Source: Eggerthellaceae bacterium | GTDB taxonomy: Bacteria > Actinomycetota > Coriobacteriia > Coriobacteriales > Eggerthellaceae | Assembly: GCA_009782605.1 (NCBI GenBank) | Contig: WRIR01000009.1 | Span: 16,259 to 80,258, forward strand | Length of the DNA stretch: 64,000 nt | Reading direction: 5' to 3' | Part shown: one piece after another, positions 27,215 to 35,502 of the stretch | Position numbering within the stretch: the stretch's first letter is position 1 | Layout: each line of letters opens with the position of its first letter | Notes under the pieces: generated by a model | Told to the model about the DNA's origin: nothing | Databases searched by the model: none | What the model saw: only the letters and a program-made list of their open reading frames with translations | Translations under genes and position numbers: made by a program

Positions 27215-28186
27215 TCAGCGGGCAGTCACACTGAGTATCCATTCTAAAAAGGCGGCGTCGGGGTCGGCGCCGCTCTTCATGGCGCGCTCGGTGTCGCGGG
27301 CCGACACGAGGGAGCGGCGGAGCTCTTCGGCGGTGAAGCCGCGCGACCAGGCCAGGTGGTTCTTCACCTTCCAGTCGGGGGCCTTGAGCACCGCCCCCAG
27401 GGCAGCGGGGCTCCCCCGCTCGTCAAGGGATTTCGCGCAGACGAGCTCCCGCAGCCGGACGACGCACCTCCCCAGCAAGACATAGGGAGTGTCCGGCTTT
27501 CCCTGACGCAGGTACCTGACGCAGGCGTCCACCCGGCGCGCGGAAAAGGCGTCGACGAACTCCCAGGGCTTGGCGGCGGTTGTCCTGCTCACAAGCGCGC
27601 GTACCGCTTCCTCGTCTATCGCCGGGGAGCCCTGGCGTGCCAGCGCTATCTTCCTCAGCTCGCCGTCAAGGTGGACGGTGTTCTCGCCGACGAGGTCTAT
27701 AAGCGCGCTGGCGGCGCCTTCCGTGAGGGTCATGCCGTGCCCGCGGGCAATGCTGCGCAGTGTCTTCACCAGCTCGTAGCGCTTCTGGGGAAGGCAGGAG
27801 ATGACCGCCTTCTCGCCGAATGCCCGCACTGCCTGGTACAGGCGGGACTTGTCGGGAAGCTTTTCGGCCACCAGCGCGAGCACCGTGCTTTCGGACGGGG
27901 ATTTCAGGTATTCTGCAAGGGCGTCGGCATCCGCCTTCTTCAGCTTGTCGGCATCGGCGACCTGCACAAGCCGTGTGTCGCCGACGAAGGGGAGCGTGAT
28001 GCACGCACTGACGATATCGTGCGCTGCCGCGCTTGTGCCCTGGAAGAGGTCGTAGTTAAGGGAAAGGTCGCCCGACCCGGCAACCCGGGCCTTGAGCCTC
28101 TTCAGCACCGTTTCGCGCTTCAGCATGTCCTCGCCGACGACGAGGTAGGCGGGCAGCAAGCTATCGTCTTTTCCTGGATCAGCCAT
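27215..28186 (-). CDS. holA: DNA polymerase III subunit delta
   Basis: A 323-aa delta subunit of the clamp loader, which opens the beta clamp. Family features: A-Y-L-V-V-G-E-D near the start, a Walker-like region without P-loop residues, L-P-F-V-G-D-T-R-L-V-Q-V near residue 70, I-S-C-L-P-Q-K, and a C-terminal collar domain containing V-K-N-H-L-A-W-S-R-G-F-T-A-E-E-L. Length is normal. It is last of comEA-comEC-holA, a common order, nine bases after comEC. Confidence 0.92.
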   Translation of the reverse strand: MADPGKDDSLLPAYLVVGEDMLKRETVLKRLKARVAGSGDLSLNYDLFQGTSAAAHDIVSACITLPFVGDTRLVQVADADKLKKADADALAEYLKSPSESTVLALVAEKLPDKSRLYQAVRAFGEKAVISCLPQKRYELVKTLRSIARGHGMTLTEGAASALIDLVGENTVHLDGELRKIALARQGSPAIDEEAVRALVSRTTAAKPWEFVDAFSARRVDACVRYLRQGKPDTPYVLLGRCVVRLRELVCAKSLDERGSPAALGAVLKAPDWKVKNHLAWSRGFTAEELRRSLVSARDTERAMKSGADPDAAFLEWILSVTAR

Positions 28187-28195
28187 GCCCCCATT

Positions 28196-30538
28196 CTACC
28201 CCAGCACCCTGACCCCTATCCCCCCGTCGGTGAATTTACATACGACGTCCCCCGCCTCGTCGCTTCGCACCACCGTGCAGGAAAGGCCTTCTAAGAGGTC
28301 GAGCGCCTCGGGCGAGGGGTGCCCGTAGGAGTTGTTCGCCCCGACGCTTATGAGGGCTATCCTTGGGGAGAGCCGCCCTGCCGACTTCTCGTCGAGGGCG
28401 ACCCTTGCCCCGTGGTGCCCGACTTTGAGGATGTCCACCTCGCCGACGCGCCCCGTGTCCAGGAGCTGGTTCATCTGCTTCGCCTCGAGGTCGCCGCACA
28501 AAAGGGCCTTCCAGGTTTCCCTGCCCTCCCTTTCTAAAAGAAGGCAGAGGCTGTCGGCGTTTCCGCCTTTGTCGGAAAAACCCTCGGGCCAGACAGTTGT
28601 CAAACAGATGCTCCCGAACCGGATGTCGTCGCCCACCTGCAAGGGGACAAGCCCCTCTTCCCCCACGAGGGCCGCCGCCGAGGCCAGCAGGTCCTCACAG
28701 CTCTCGCAGCCGCAGGTGAACAGGGGTTCGGCAAGGCACACCCTCTTCACCCGTACGATACCGCACAAGGCATCGAGGGATCCCATGTGGTCGTAGTCGG
28801 GATGCGTGATGACGACGGTGTCGATGGTGTAGGCCGAATGCCGCGCGAGGCCGGACAGGAGCTGCCGGTCGTTCATGCCGGTGTCGACGAGCACGCACGA
28901 GCCCCTGCTCTTGACGAGGAAGGCGTCGCCCTGCCCGACATTGAGCATGACCAGCTCGTCGCTGCTGAGGAAGGGGGTGGCGGCCACGGCGGCAAGGGCA
29001 AGGGCTGCCAGGCCCAGGCTTGCGCCCAGCGCCCCTGCCTTCGACGGGCGGGGCCAGGCATACCACAGCGCAAAGAAGAGGGCAAGGCTCAGCAGCACCG
29101 CAGGCACGACCCCGGCGTGTGCCGGGATAGCTGCATAGGGGACCCGCGCAATGAGGGACACCATCTCGCAGAAGCCCTGCGAGGCCCCAAGCAAAGGCGC
29201 GAGCAGGACGCCTGCCAGGGAAGGCAGGGCAAGCGAGAGGCACACCGCGACCAAGCCGCCCGTGCACAGGAAGGCGAAGAGCGGGGCGGCAACAATGTTC
29301 GCCACGGGCGATATGAGCGACATCTGCGAGAAGAGCGCGGCGGTGAGCGGCATGACCACCACGCTGGACGCAAGGCACAGCGAGGCGTTCTCGCGCACGA
29401 TTGCGGGGGCGCGAGGCACCGTCGACGAGAACCAGTTGCTGAACAGCCGCCCGAGCACGACGATGCTCAAGGTCGAGCCTGCGGAAAGCACGAAGGAGAT
29501 GGAGACGGAGGTCGCCGGGGAGGCGACGACCATGGCGATGATGCAAACCGCCAGAGCGTTCATCGACGAGGCCCGCCTGCGCGCAAAGAAGGAGAGGGTG
29601 GCGACCACCGTCATGCAGGCGGCCCGCAGCGCCGATACCTGCATTCCCGTGAAGACCAGATAGATGCCGATGAACAGGACCTGGATGACGAGCGCGGCGA
29701 CCCGCGGCACCCGGGCAAGGCGCAGCAGCGAGGCAAGGAAGGACCCGACTATCACAAGATGGGCCCCCGACACCGCGACAAGGTGCGCCAGGCCGACGAC
29801 CCTGATGTCGGCATACAGCCCGCTTGCGTTCAGCGCGCTGCGCTCCCCCATGAGTATCGCTGTGAGCAGGGCGCCGCCGGGGGCCTCCTGTTCCTCGACG
29901 AGGGCTATGGCGGCCTTGCGCACCCCGACAAGCACCCCAAGGGGGTCGTCTCGCTCCCGCGCCTCGAAGGCCCTGACATCCGCTACGGCGTCGATGCCCT
30001 GCTGCCAGTAGAAGCCCGCCGCACCTGCGCTGGGCGGCCTGAGGGTGGTGGTGGCGTCGATGCAGTCCCCGAAGGCGACATCCGAGTCCTTCCCCTTGAA
30101 GACCAGCCGCACGGAGAACACCCTCCCGTCGTCCAGGACGGTGCGGGCGCGGGCGGTACGGCTGAAGGAGCCGTCATGGACGTCCTCGACTATCTCGAAA
30201 CGGTAGGTGGCGGCAGCCTGCCCCTGCAAGGACTCTGCCCGCGCCTGTGCCGACAGGCCGGCGAAAGACCCGCAGGCAAGTCCGAGCCCCAGCCCCAGGG
30301 CCACGAGGGAGACCACTTCTGCCTTGGCGCCGCCCGCCTTGGCATACACGCCGATGCCGACACCTGCCAAGGCGAGGCCTGCGGCAAGGATACACCAGAG
30401 CACGCCGGGGGAAAGCCCGGCTGCATACTGGTAGGCCGCTGCCGCCCCTGACCAGAGGCCGAGCGCGACAAAGAGCAGGGGCAGCGGGGCGGGGCGCTCG
30501 GATCGGGGTGCGAGGCGGGAAGCAGGGCCTTTGTCCAT
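28196..30538 (-). CDS. comEC: DNA internalisation competence protein ComEC/Rec2
   Basis: A 780-aa polytopic membrane protein. The N-terminal DUF4131 region (about 1-180) has several helices. The competence domain follows (about 220-500), with G-L-A-H-L-V-A-V-S-G-A-H and many membrane segments. The C-terminal metallo-beta-lactamase domain (about 520-780) has D-T-G-M-N-D-R, T-H-P-D-Y-D-H-M-G and V-G-H-H-G-A. ComEC forms the channel and probably the nuclease for single-stranded DNA uptake. Both channel and nuclease parts are intact, so DNA uptake may be functional if pilus genes exist elsewhere. Confidence 0.93.
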   Translation of the reverse strand: MDKGPASRLAPRSERPAPLPLLFVALGLWSGAAAAYQYAAGLSPGVLWCILAAGLALAGVGIGVYAKAGGAKAEVVSLVALGLGLGLACGSFAGLSAQARAESLQGQAAATYRFEIVEDVHDGSFSRTARARTVLDDGRVFSVRLVFKGKDSDVAFGDCIDATTTLRPPSAGAAGFYWQQGIDAVADVRAFEARERDDPLGVLVGVRKAAIALVEEQEAPGGALLTAILMGERSALNASGLYADIRVVGLAHLVAVSGAHLVIVGSFLASLLRLARVPRVAALVIQVLFIGIYLVFTGMQVSALRAACMTVVATLSFFARRRASSMNALAVCIIAMVVASPATSVSISFVLSAGSTLSIVVLGRLFSNWFSSTVPRAPAIVRENASLCLASSVVVMPLTAALFSQMSLISPVANIVAAPLFAFLCTGGLVAVCLSLALPSLAGVLLAPLLGASQGFCEMVSLIARVPYAAIPAHAGVVPAVLLSLALFFALWYAWPRPSKAGALGASLGLAALALAAVAATPFLSSDELVMLNVGQGDAFLVKSRGSCVLVDTGMNDRQLLSGLARHSAYTIDTVVITHPDYDHMGSLDALCGIVRVKRVCLAEPLFTCGCESCEDLLASAAALVGEEGLVPLQVGDDIRFGSICLTTVWPEGFSDKGGNADSLCLLLEREGRETWKALLCGDLEAKQMNQLLDTGRVGEVDILKVGHHGARVALDEKSAGRLSPRIALISVGANNSYGHPSPEALDLLEGLSCTVVRSDEAGDVVCKFTDGGIGVRVLG

Positions 30539-30546
30539 CGACAGGC

Positions 30547-31218
30547 CTAGACCGTGATAAGGGGAAGCATGTCGGCGAACTTCTTCTCCCCTATCCCTGA
30601 GACCCGCATGATGTCCTCGACGCTGAGAAAAGGGCCGTTTGCCTCGCGGTCGGCTATGATCTTCTTCGCCGTCGCCTCCCCCACCCCGGGCAGGGTGGTA
30701 AGCTCGCTCATCGTCGCAGTGTTGAGGTTGACCTTCCCTGCCGGGGCCGGGGCACCGGGGCCCTGCGGGGCCGCCTCCTGGTAGGCGGCCGCCTCCCCCA
30801 CGGTCGGTATGATTATCTGCTCGCCGTCGACCAGCACGCGGGCGAGGTTGACCGTATCGGGCGAGGCCTCCTGAGTGAAGCCCCCCGCCGCCTCGATGAC
30901 GGCATGGACCCGTGCGCCCTCCTGCAGCTCATAGAGCCCCGGGCTCACGACCGCGCCGCCGACATGCACCCATACGGGGGGCGCCTCCTCGACAGGTGCC
31001 GGCGCCTCCGAAAGGCCCTCGTCGGCCTGCTGGGCCGCCTCTGCCCCGCTTTGGCGGGAGATGGAAAAGCCGCTGCCCTGCACCAGGTCCCAGGTGTTTT
31101 GGAGCACGAGGAAGACGACGACGAGGACAAGGGCGCCCAAGCCGAGCAGGACCGGGGACTTTACGTTGCTGATGTGGGCCTTTGCCCTGAATGTGTCCGC
31201 ACTTTCCTGAAACGGCAT
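30547..31218 (-). CDS. comEA: Competence protein ComEA (helix-hairpin-helix DNA receptor)
   Basis: A 223-aa membrane-anchored DNA receptor. One TM helix lies at about residues 20-45, followed by a Glu/Ala/Pro-rich spacer. An SLBB domain (about 80-145; V-H-V-G-G-A-V-V-S-P-G-L-Y) comes next, then two helix-hairpin-helix motifs (L-N-T-A-T-M-S-E-L-T-T-L-P-G-V-G and M-R-V-S-G-I-G-E-K-K-F) that bind duplex DNA without sequence preference. Full length. It is first gene of comEA-comEC-holA; ATG at 31218 has AGGAGGG upstream. Confidence 0.93.
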   Translation of the reverse strand: MPFQESADTFRAKAHISNVKSPVLLGLGALVLVVVFLVLQNTWDLVQGSGFSISRQSGAEAAQQADEGLSEAPAPVEEAPPVWVHVGGAVVSPGLYELQEGARVHAVIEAAGGFTQEASPDTVNLARVLVDGEQIIIPTVGEAAAYQEAAPQGPGAPAPAGKVNLNTATMSELTTLPGVGEATAKKIIADREANGPFLSVEDIMRVSGIGEKKFADMLPLITV

Positions 31219-31560
31219 CCCTTCGTCCCTCCTGAAAGACCGTTGCTGCCCCGTCTATGGCATCAATAACCATCATAACGACCGGAGTTAACAGAACGGA
31301 CACAGAAACCTTGCAAAAACCTGACAGGAACCTTGCAGGAATCCCAAAGGGATCCGACACAAATCAAAGGAGAATCTTGCATAAAACCCAAAGAAACCCG
31401 ATAGCCTTCTCACGCCCTTCCCCACAAAACCTCACAGGGATGCATCACCTGTCCCCTTGAAACATCCTAATATCCTTGATATCATATATCAAGGATATTA
31501 GGATAATCCTAGTCCCTATTTGCCATTCCTGAGCAGCCCTTAACATGAAAGGCGGACAGC
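31219..31560. other. Divergent control region comEA / AbrB-RelE pair
   Basis: No gene. It holds an imperfect direct repeat, ACAGAAACCTTGCAAAAA (31302-31319) and ACAGGAACCTTGCAGGAA (31324-31341), 22 bases apart, and the large palindrome at 31464-31504. Base composition falls below that of neighbouring core genes. Confidence 0.6.
31464..31504. promoter_or_regulatory. 41-bp perfect palindrome upstream of the toxin-antitoxin pair
   Basis: The left arm is ATCCTAATATCCTTGATAT, the centre CAT, and the right arm the exact 19-base reverse complement ending at 31504. It lies 57 bases before the antitoxin ATG. Length and perfection suggest an autoregulatory operator bound by the AbrB-type antitoxin. 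Confidence 0.7.
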
Positions 31561-31920
31561 ATGGATGTTTTGGACGGAACCGTAGTTGACCGAAAGATAA
31601 TAAACATAACAGGAAAACGCCAGATCACGATACCCCTGAGGTTTTTTGAGAAGCTGCACTTTGGGAAAGAGGTGGAATGCTGCCTGACCGACGGCGCCAT
31701 CGTGCTCCGACCGCTCGACAACTCTGGCGACGGGTTCGCAATGGAAATTCTCACGGACTTGGTTTCTCAAGGCTATGGCGGCGCTGAACTGCTTGAAAAG
31801 TTCGCAGAGCAGCAGGCAGGCATAAAAAAGGCCGTCAGTATGCTGATCGACGAAGCCGACGAGATTGCCCGAGGCGCAAGGAAGAGTGCCGCCACGAAAG
31901 ACCTTTTCGGAGAGGACTGA
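31561..31920 (+). CDS. AbrB/MazE-type antitoxin
   Basis: A 119-aa protein. Residues about 10-55 form a swapped-hairpin AbrB domain: I-N-I-T-G-K-R-Q-I-T-I-P-L-R-F and V-L-R-P-L. The rest is an acidic helical tail, as expected for toxin binding. It is followed after four bases by a RelE/ParE-like toxin gene. AbrB-type antitoxins more often pair with MazF; the pairing with a RelE-fold toxin resembles PrlF-YhaV. Probably represses its own promoter through the palindrome upstream. Confidence 0.82.
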   Translation: MDVLDGTVVDRKIINITGKRQITIPLRFFEKLHFGKEVECCLTDGAIVLRPLDNSGDGFAMEILTDLVSQGYGGAELLEKFAEQQAGIKKAVSMLIDEADEIARGARKSAATKDLFGED

Positions 31921-31924
31921 CCCG

Positions 31925-32215
31925 ATGTATGAAATCGGCTATTCCAAGCCTGCCGAGAGGTATTTCAAGAAAATCAAGGAAAAGGGCCTGCTTGCTGCCT
32001 ACAAGGGTGCGATTGACGCACTAAGAGCGAACCCCTACCTCGGAAAACAGAAGACAGGGGACCTGCGGGGCATCTACGGGTATGACGTAAGGCACAGCGG
32101 AGTGAACTACGAGCTTGCCTACCGAATCTACGAAGAAGATGGCCTGCTTTTAGTCATCATATTAGCCGGAACACGTGAGAACTTCTACGAGGAATTAAAG
32201 CGCCTGATCAAATGA
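31925..32215 (+). CDS. RelE/ParE-family toxin
   Basis: A 96-aa basic protein. The pattern Y-S-K-P-A-E-R-Y-F-K-K-I, P-Y-L-G-K-Q-K-T-G-D-L-R-G-I-Y-G-Y-D-V-R, Y-E-L-A-Y-R-I-Y and H/T-R-E-N-F-Y-E-E-L fits the RelE/ParE barrel. RelE members cut mRNA on the ribosome, ParE members poison gyrase; sequence alone does not decide. ATG 31925 follows GGAGAGGA. It is convergent with thiI, only seven bases from its stop. Confidence 0.85.
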   Translation: MYEIGYSKPAERYFKKIKEKGLLAAYKGAIDALRANPYLGKQKTGDLRGIYGYDVRHSGVNYELAYRIYEEDGLLLVIILAGTRENFYEELKRLIK

Positions 32216-32222
32216 GGGGCCA

Positions 32223-33407
32223 CTACCGCCGGGAGCTGTAGTCGCAAAGCTCGGCGGCGGCTGCGAGGGCGGGGACCCACTCTTCGAGGGGGAGCTGGGC
32301 CTCGGCCTCTAGCACGAAACGGAGCTTGGCGTGGGTCTCGGGGTTGCGGGGCATGAAGAGCGTGCAGCAGTCAGGGGCGTCCTGGGATGAGATGTCGAAG
32401 GTCCCCAGGCTCTGCGCCTCCCGGATGATCTCCTGCTTGTCGGTGCCGATGAGCGGCCTGAAGACCGGCAGGGACACCGCCTCGTCGGTCGCGAAGATGT
32501 TGTCGAGGGTCTGCGAGGCGACCTGCCCCAGGCTCTCGCCGGTCACCAGCGCCTTCGCCTTCTCTTTTCGCGCAAGCGCCTCGGCGACCTTGAACATGAG
32601 GCGGCGGTACATGATGACGCGCAGCTCGGGCGGCACCAAGGCGGCAATCTCGCGCTGGCAGTCCCCGAAGGGGACGATGTAGACCCGGCTGATGCAGCCG
32701 GTCCTGTCCAGCACCTGGGCGATGTCGCGGACGAGGAACTCGCTCGCCGAGGATGTCTGGGGACGGCCGGAGAAGTGGACGGCAACACAGGATGCGCCCC
32801 TGCGGGCAAGCCTCCAAAGGGCGACCGGGGAGTCTATCCCCGACGAGAGCAGGCACATGACGCGCCCCGACGACCCCACCGGCAGGCCGCCGACCCCGGG
32901 TATCGAGCGCGCGTAGACGTAGGCCGCGCTTTGCACCACTTCGACCGCGACATTCAGGTCGGGGTCTTTCATCTTGACCTTCTTGTCGGGGAAGACCTCG
33001 CAGAGATGGCCGCCGACCAGGCGATTTATCTCCATGGACTCGATAGGGAAATCGGTGTGGTTGCGCCGCGCCTGGACTTTGAAGGACTCGAAGCCCCCCG
33101 CGTCGTGCACGGCACACACCGCCGCCTCGAAAAAGGCATCGAGGTCGCGGGGGCACTTGTAACCGCAGGAGACCCTGACGACGCCGGGGACGCCCGCCGC
33201 CCTGTCTGCGATGTCGCAGGCAGCCTCATACGAGGCACCTTCCTTGATGTAGAGGCAGATACGCCCGGAAATCCGCTTGAGGGTGACGAGGGGAAGCCCC
33301 TTCAAGAGCAATTCAAGGTTCTTCAAAAGCCGCACCTCGAAGGAGGCGCGGTTGTGCCCTTTGAGGCCTATCTCATGGTAGTGGACTAAGCAGACTCTTT
33401 GGAACAC
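32223..33407 (-). CDS. thiI: tRNA uracil 4-sulfurtransferase ThiI
   Basis: A 394-aa ThiI without the C-terminal rhodanese domain found in enterobacteria. The N-terminal ferredoxin-like domain and THUMP domain (about 60-165) are followed by the PP-loop pyrophosphatase S-S-G-I-D-S-P-V-A at about residue 190. It adenylates U8 of tRNA and installs sulfur delivered by a cysteine desulfurase, and may also serve thiamine synthesis. The lack of rhodanese is normal in Firmicutes and actinobacteria. Terminal gene of the pyr/mihF/gmk/rpoZ gene string. Confidence 0.94.
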   Translation of the reverse strand: MFQRVCLVHYHEIGLKGHNRASFEVRLLKNLELLLKGLPLVTLKRISGRICLYIKEGASYEAACDIADRAAGVPGVVRVSCGYKCPRDLDAFFEAAVCAVHDAGGFESFKVQARRNHTDFPIESMEINRLVGGHLCEVFPDKKVKMKDPDLNVAVEVVQSAAYVYARSIPGVGGLPVGSSGRVMCLLSSGIDSPVALWRLARRGASCVAVHFSGRPQTSSASEFLVRDIAQVLDRTGCISRVYIVPFGDCQREIAALVPPELRVIMYRRLMFKVAEALARKEKAKALVTGESLGQVASQTLDNIFATDEAVSLPVFRPLIGTDKQEIIREAQSLGTFDISSQDAPDCCTLFMPRNPETHAKLRFVLEAEAQLPLEEWVPALAAAAELCDYSSRR

Positions 33408-33452
33408 TGCTGTGGTGGCGTGCTGCTGGGGGCAGACGGGCTTGGGTGCCGA

Positions 33453-33713
33453 CTAGTGGTTCTTGATGTCGATCGACTGCGGGTCAAAGGACACCTCGCC
33501 CCGGGATATCTCGTTGAAGGCGAGGCTCAGCGGCTTCCGGTCCGCCGCCCGTGCTATCTCGACCGCCGTCTGCAGCTGGATGGCGCGGTCGCGCTGGCCC
33601 CTCATCATGTCGTTGATGTCGTGGGCCCGCTTCGCCGCCAAGGTGCACAGCAAGAAGCGGTCGTTGTCGGTCTCGTCCAATAAATTGTCGATCCTCGGTT
33701 CGATAATGCTCAT
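33453..33713 (-). CDS. rpoZ: RNA polymerase omega subunit
   Basis: An 86-aa omega subunit, which helps assemble beta-prime. P-R-I-D-N-L-L, L-C-T-L-A-A-K-R-A-H-D-I-N-D-M and K-P-L-S-L-A-F-N-E-I are the conserved boxes. ATG 33713 is chosen: the longer frame to 33785 is the end of gmk read out of phase. It follows gmk by seven bases, as in most bacteria. Confidence 0.93.
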   Translation of the reverse strand: MSIIEPRIDNLLDETDNDRFLLCTLAAKRAHDINDMMRGQRDRAIQLQTAVEIARAADRKPLSLAFNEISRGEVSFDPQSIDIKNH

Positions 33714-33720
33714 GTAATAT

Positions 33721-34296
33721 CTATCCTCGTTCTCTTTCGGCCTGCTCGTTGACGTATGACACCAGCTCGCTGACTGCTTTTTCAAGGTCGTCGTTTACCA
33801 GCCTTACATCATAATCCATTTTCTGGGAAAGTTCCAGCTCTGCGGTGTAGAGCCTTTTCCCTATCATCTCGTCGGTCTCCGTCGCACGCCCGCGCAGGCG
33901 GCCCTCCAAGACGGCAAGGCTCGGGGGCTCGATGAAGACGAAGTGGGCACCGGGCATCTTGTCCCGCACCTGTGCGCCGCCCTGGACGTCGATCTCGAGG
34001 ATGACCTGCCGTCCCTGCGCGACATGGTCCTCCACCGCCTTCCTCAAGGTGCCGTACCGGCAACCCCCGTACACGAAAGCCCACTCAAGCAGGGCGTCGT
34101 CTTGTACCAGCTGGTCGAAGGCATCCTCACTGACGAAGCAGTAGTCGACCCCGTCTGTCTCGCCCACACGCGGCGCGCGCGTCGTGACCGAGACGCTGAC
34201 GCGGGCATCCCCTACCTCCTGCAAAAGACGGGCCACCAAGGTACCCTTGCCGGCACCTGATGGCCCAGAAATGACAAATAAATTGCCGGAACGCAT
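33721..34296 (-). CDS. gmk: Guanylate kinase
   Basis: A 191-aa enzyme phosphorylating GMP to GDP with ATP. The P-loop is S-G-P-S-G-A-G-K-G-T at about residue 12. The GMP-binding R-A-P-R-V-G-E-T-D-G-V-D-Y lies near residue 45 and E-I-D-V-Q-G-G near residue 100. Full length. It follows mihF by eight bases. Confidence 0.95.
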   Translation of the reverse strand: MRSGNLFVISGPSGAGKGTLVARLLQEVGDARVSVSVTTRAPRVGETDGVDYCFVSEDAFDQLVQDDALLEWAFVYGGCRYGTLRKAVEDHVAQGRQVILEIDVQGGAQVRDKMPGAHFVFIEPPSLAVLEGRLRGRATETDEMIGKRLYTAELELSQKMDYDVRLVNDDLEKAVSELVSYVNEQAERERG

Positions 34297-34303
34297 GGAT
34301 TGG

Positions 34304-34612
34304 TCAGCCCAAGCGCTCCAAAAGCGCCGCCTGCTGGCGCGCGCCCAAACCGCGGAGGCGGCGGCTTTCGGCTATCTGCAGCTCTTTCATGATCTTCTCT
34401 GCCTTCGCCTTGCCATAGCCCGGAAGGGTCTCTATCAGCGTCGAGACCTTCATGCGGCCGACGATCTCGTCGTCCTTCATGCCCAGTACCCTCTCTAAAG
34501 ACAACCTGCCGAATTTCAAATCGTCGCGAACCTGTGCTCTCCGGATGCGGGCAGCCTTCGCCTTCTCGAGAGCTGCCTGACGCTCTTCGGGGGTGAGTTG
34601 AGGTATATCCAT
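34304..34612 (-). CDS. mihF: Actinobacterial integration host factor (mIHF)
   Basis: A 102-aa nucleoid protein of the mIHF family, restricted largely to actinobacteria. P-Q-L-T-P-E-E-R-Q-A-A-L-E-K-A, the V-L-G-M-K-D-D-E-I-V-G-R-M-K-V segment and the helix-two-turn-helix L-P-G-Y-G-K-A-K-A-E-K-I-M are diagnostic. It bends DNA and aids recombination and chromosome organisation. ATG 34612 has AGGAG seven bases upstream. The location next to gmk and rpoZ is the usual actinobacterial one. Confidence 0.93.
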   Translation of the reverse strand: MDIPQLTPEERQAALEKAKAARIRRAQVRDDLKFGRLSLERVLGMKDDEIVGRMKVSTLIETLPGYGKAKAEKIMKELQIAESRRLRGLGARQQAALLERLG

Positions 34613-34733
34613 TATCTCTCTCCTTCTATTCCTCAAAAGCAATCCTAAGATAGTAGCACGCGACGGAGGATTTTGCAGCAGCTAATCCCTATTTTTCCAA
34701 ATTTGACTGTGAATCCACTCATTCAAATAAGTG

Positions 34734-34822
34734 CCCGGCCGCCCCTCCCCGCTCGGGCGGCCGGGGGTTTGCGCGTCTGTGCCGGGTGGTAGGCAACAGC
34801 CGCCCCTTCCCGCTCGGGCGGC
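34734..34822. repeat. Two near-identical GC-rich hairpins downstream of pyrE
   Basis: Hairpin 1: CCCGGCCGCCC (34734-34744), 10-base loop, GGGCGGCCGGG (34755-34765). Hairpin 2: GCCGCCC (34799-34805), 10-base loop differing by one base, GGGCGGC (34816-34822). On the reverse strand the first is followed by CACTTATTTG, so it may act as the pyrE terminator. Confidence 0.6.
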
Positions 34823-34864
34823 ACTGGGCCGCGGCACCCCGACGGCAGGCCTCCCGGCCCTGCC

Positions 34865-35449
34865 TCAGGCCTCCTTGGGCAAATGCCTCGACCCGGGGGA
34901 GTCGAGGGGGCGGCCCTGCCCGCACAGCGCACAGTCGGCGGGGTCCCACGAAGGGGTCGCCATCTCGATCAGGGGATAGTAGGGCGCGGAAAACTTCCGC
35001 TCGCCGCCGCGGTAGATAAGGGAGGTGACCGCAACGACGATGCCGCCAGCCGCCTCGACAAGCCCGATGAGCTCCTGTACCGAGCCGCCCGTGGTCACGA
35101 CGTCCTCGCAGACGAGGACCCTCTCGCCGGGGCGCACCTCGAAGCTCCTGCGCAGCGTCATCGCCGTGCCGACCCTCTCCGACCAGATGAAGCGCCTGTC
35201 GAGCGCGGAAGCGACCGCATAGCCGAAGACGATGCCGCCGACTGCCGGGGCGGCAACCAGGTCGATCTCGCAGCCCTGTGGGAGCAGTTCCACCGCCCCG
35301 GCGGCAAGGCGGTTGTTCAGCGTCGGACGCTCCTGTATGCGGGCGCACTGGATGTAGGTGTCCGAGTGCCGGCCGCTCGTGAGCTCGAAGTGGCCCTTCC
35401 TCATGGCGCCTGTCTCTTCGAGCATGGCAAGTACCTCTTCACGCTCCAT
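34865..35449 (-). CDS. pyrE: Orotate phosphoribosyltransferase
   Basis: A 194-aa enzyme joining orotate and PRPP to form OMP. The PRPP loop is V-L-V-C-E-D-V-V-T-T-G-G-S near residue 112. The N-terminal H-F-x-L-x-S-G-x-H-S box is seen as H-F-E-L-T-S-G-R-H-S. The C-terminal ~25 residues include C-A-L-C, which is unusual but lies outside the core. Last pyrimidine gene of the operon, 54 bases after pyrF. Confidence 0.95.
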   Translation of the reverse strand: MEREEVLAMLEETGAMRKGHFELTSGRHSDTYIQCARIQERPTLNNRLAAGAVELLPQGCEIDLVAAPAVGGIVFGYAVASALDRRFIWSERVGTAMTLRRSFEVRPGERVLVCEDVVTTGGSVQELIGLVEAAGGIVVAVTSLIYRGGERKFSAPYYPLIEMATPSWDPADCALCGQGRPLDSPGSRHLPKEA

Positions 35450-35502
35450 CTTATGTCCTTTCTCGAAAGGTGGTCGTTTCCTGTGCAGCCCTCATGCGGC
35501 CC

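Noticed and set aside
28787..30451. 554-aa plus-strand frame opposite comEC
   Set aside because: Very Arg/Gly/His-rich shadow; comEC has membrane helices and metallo-beta-lactamase motifs.
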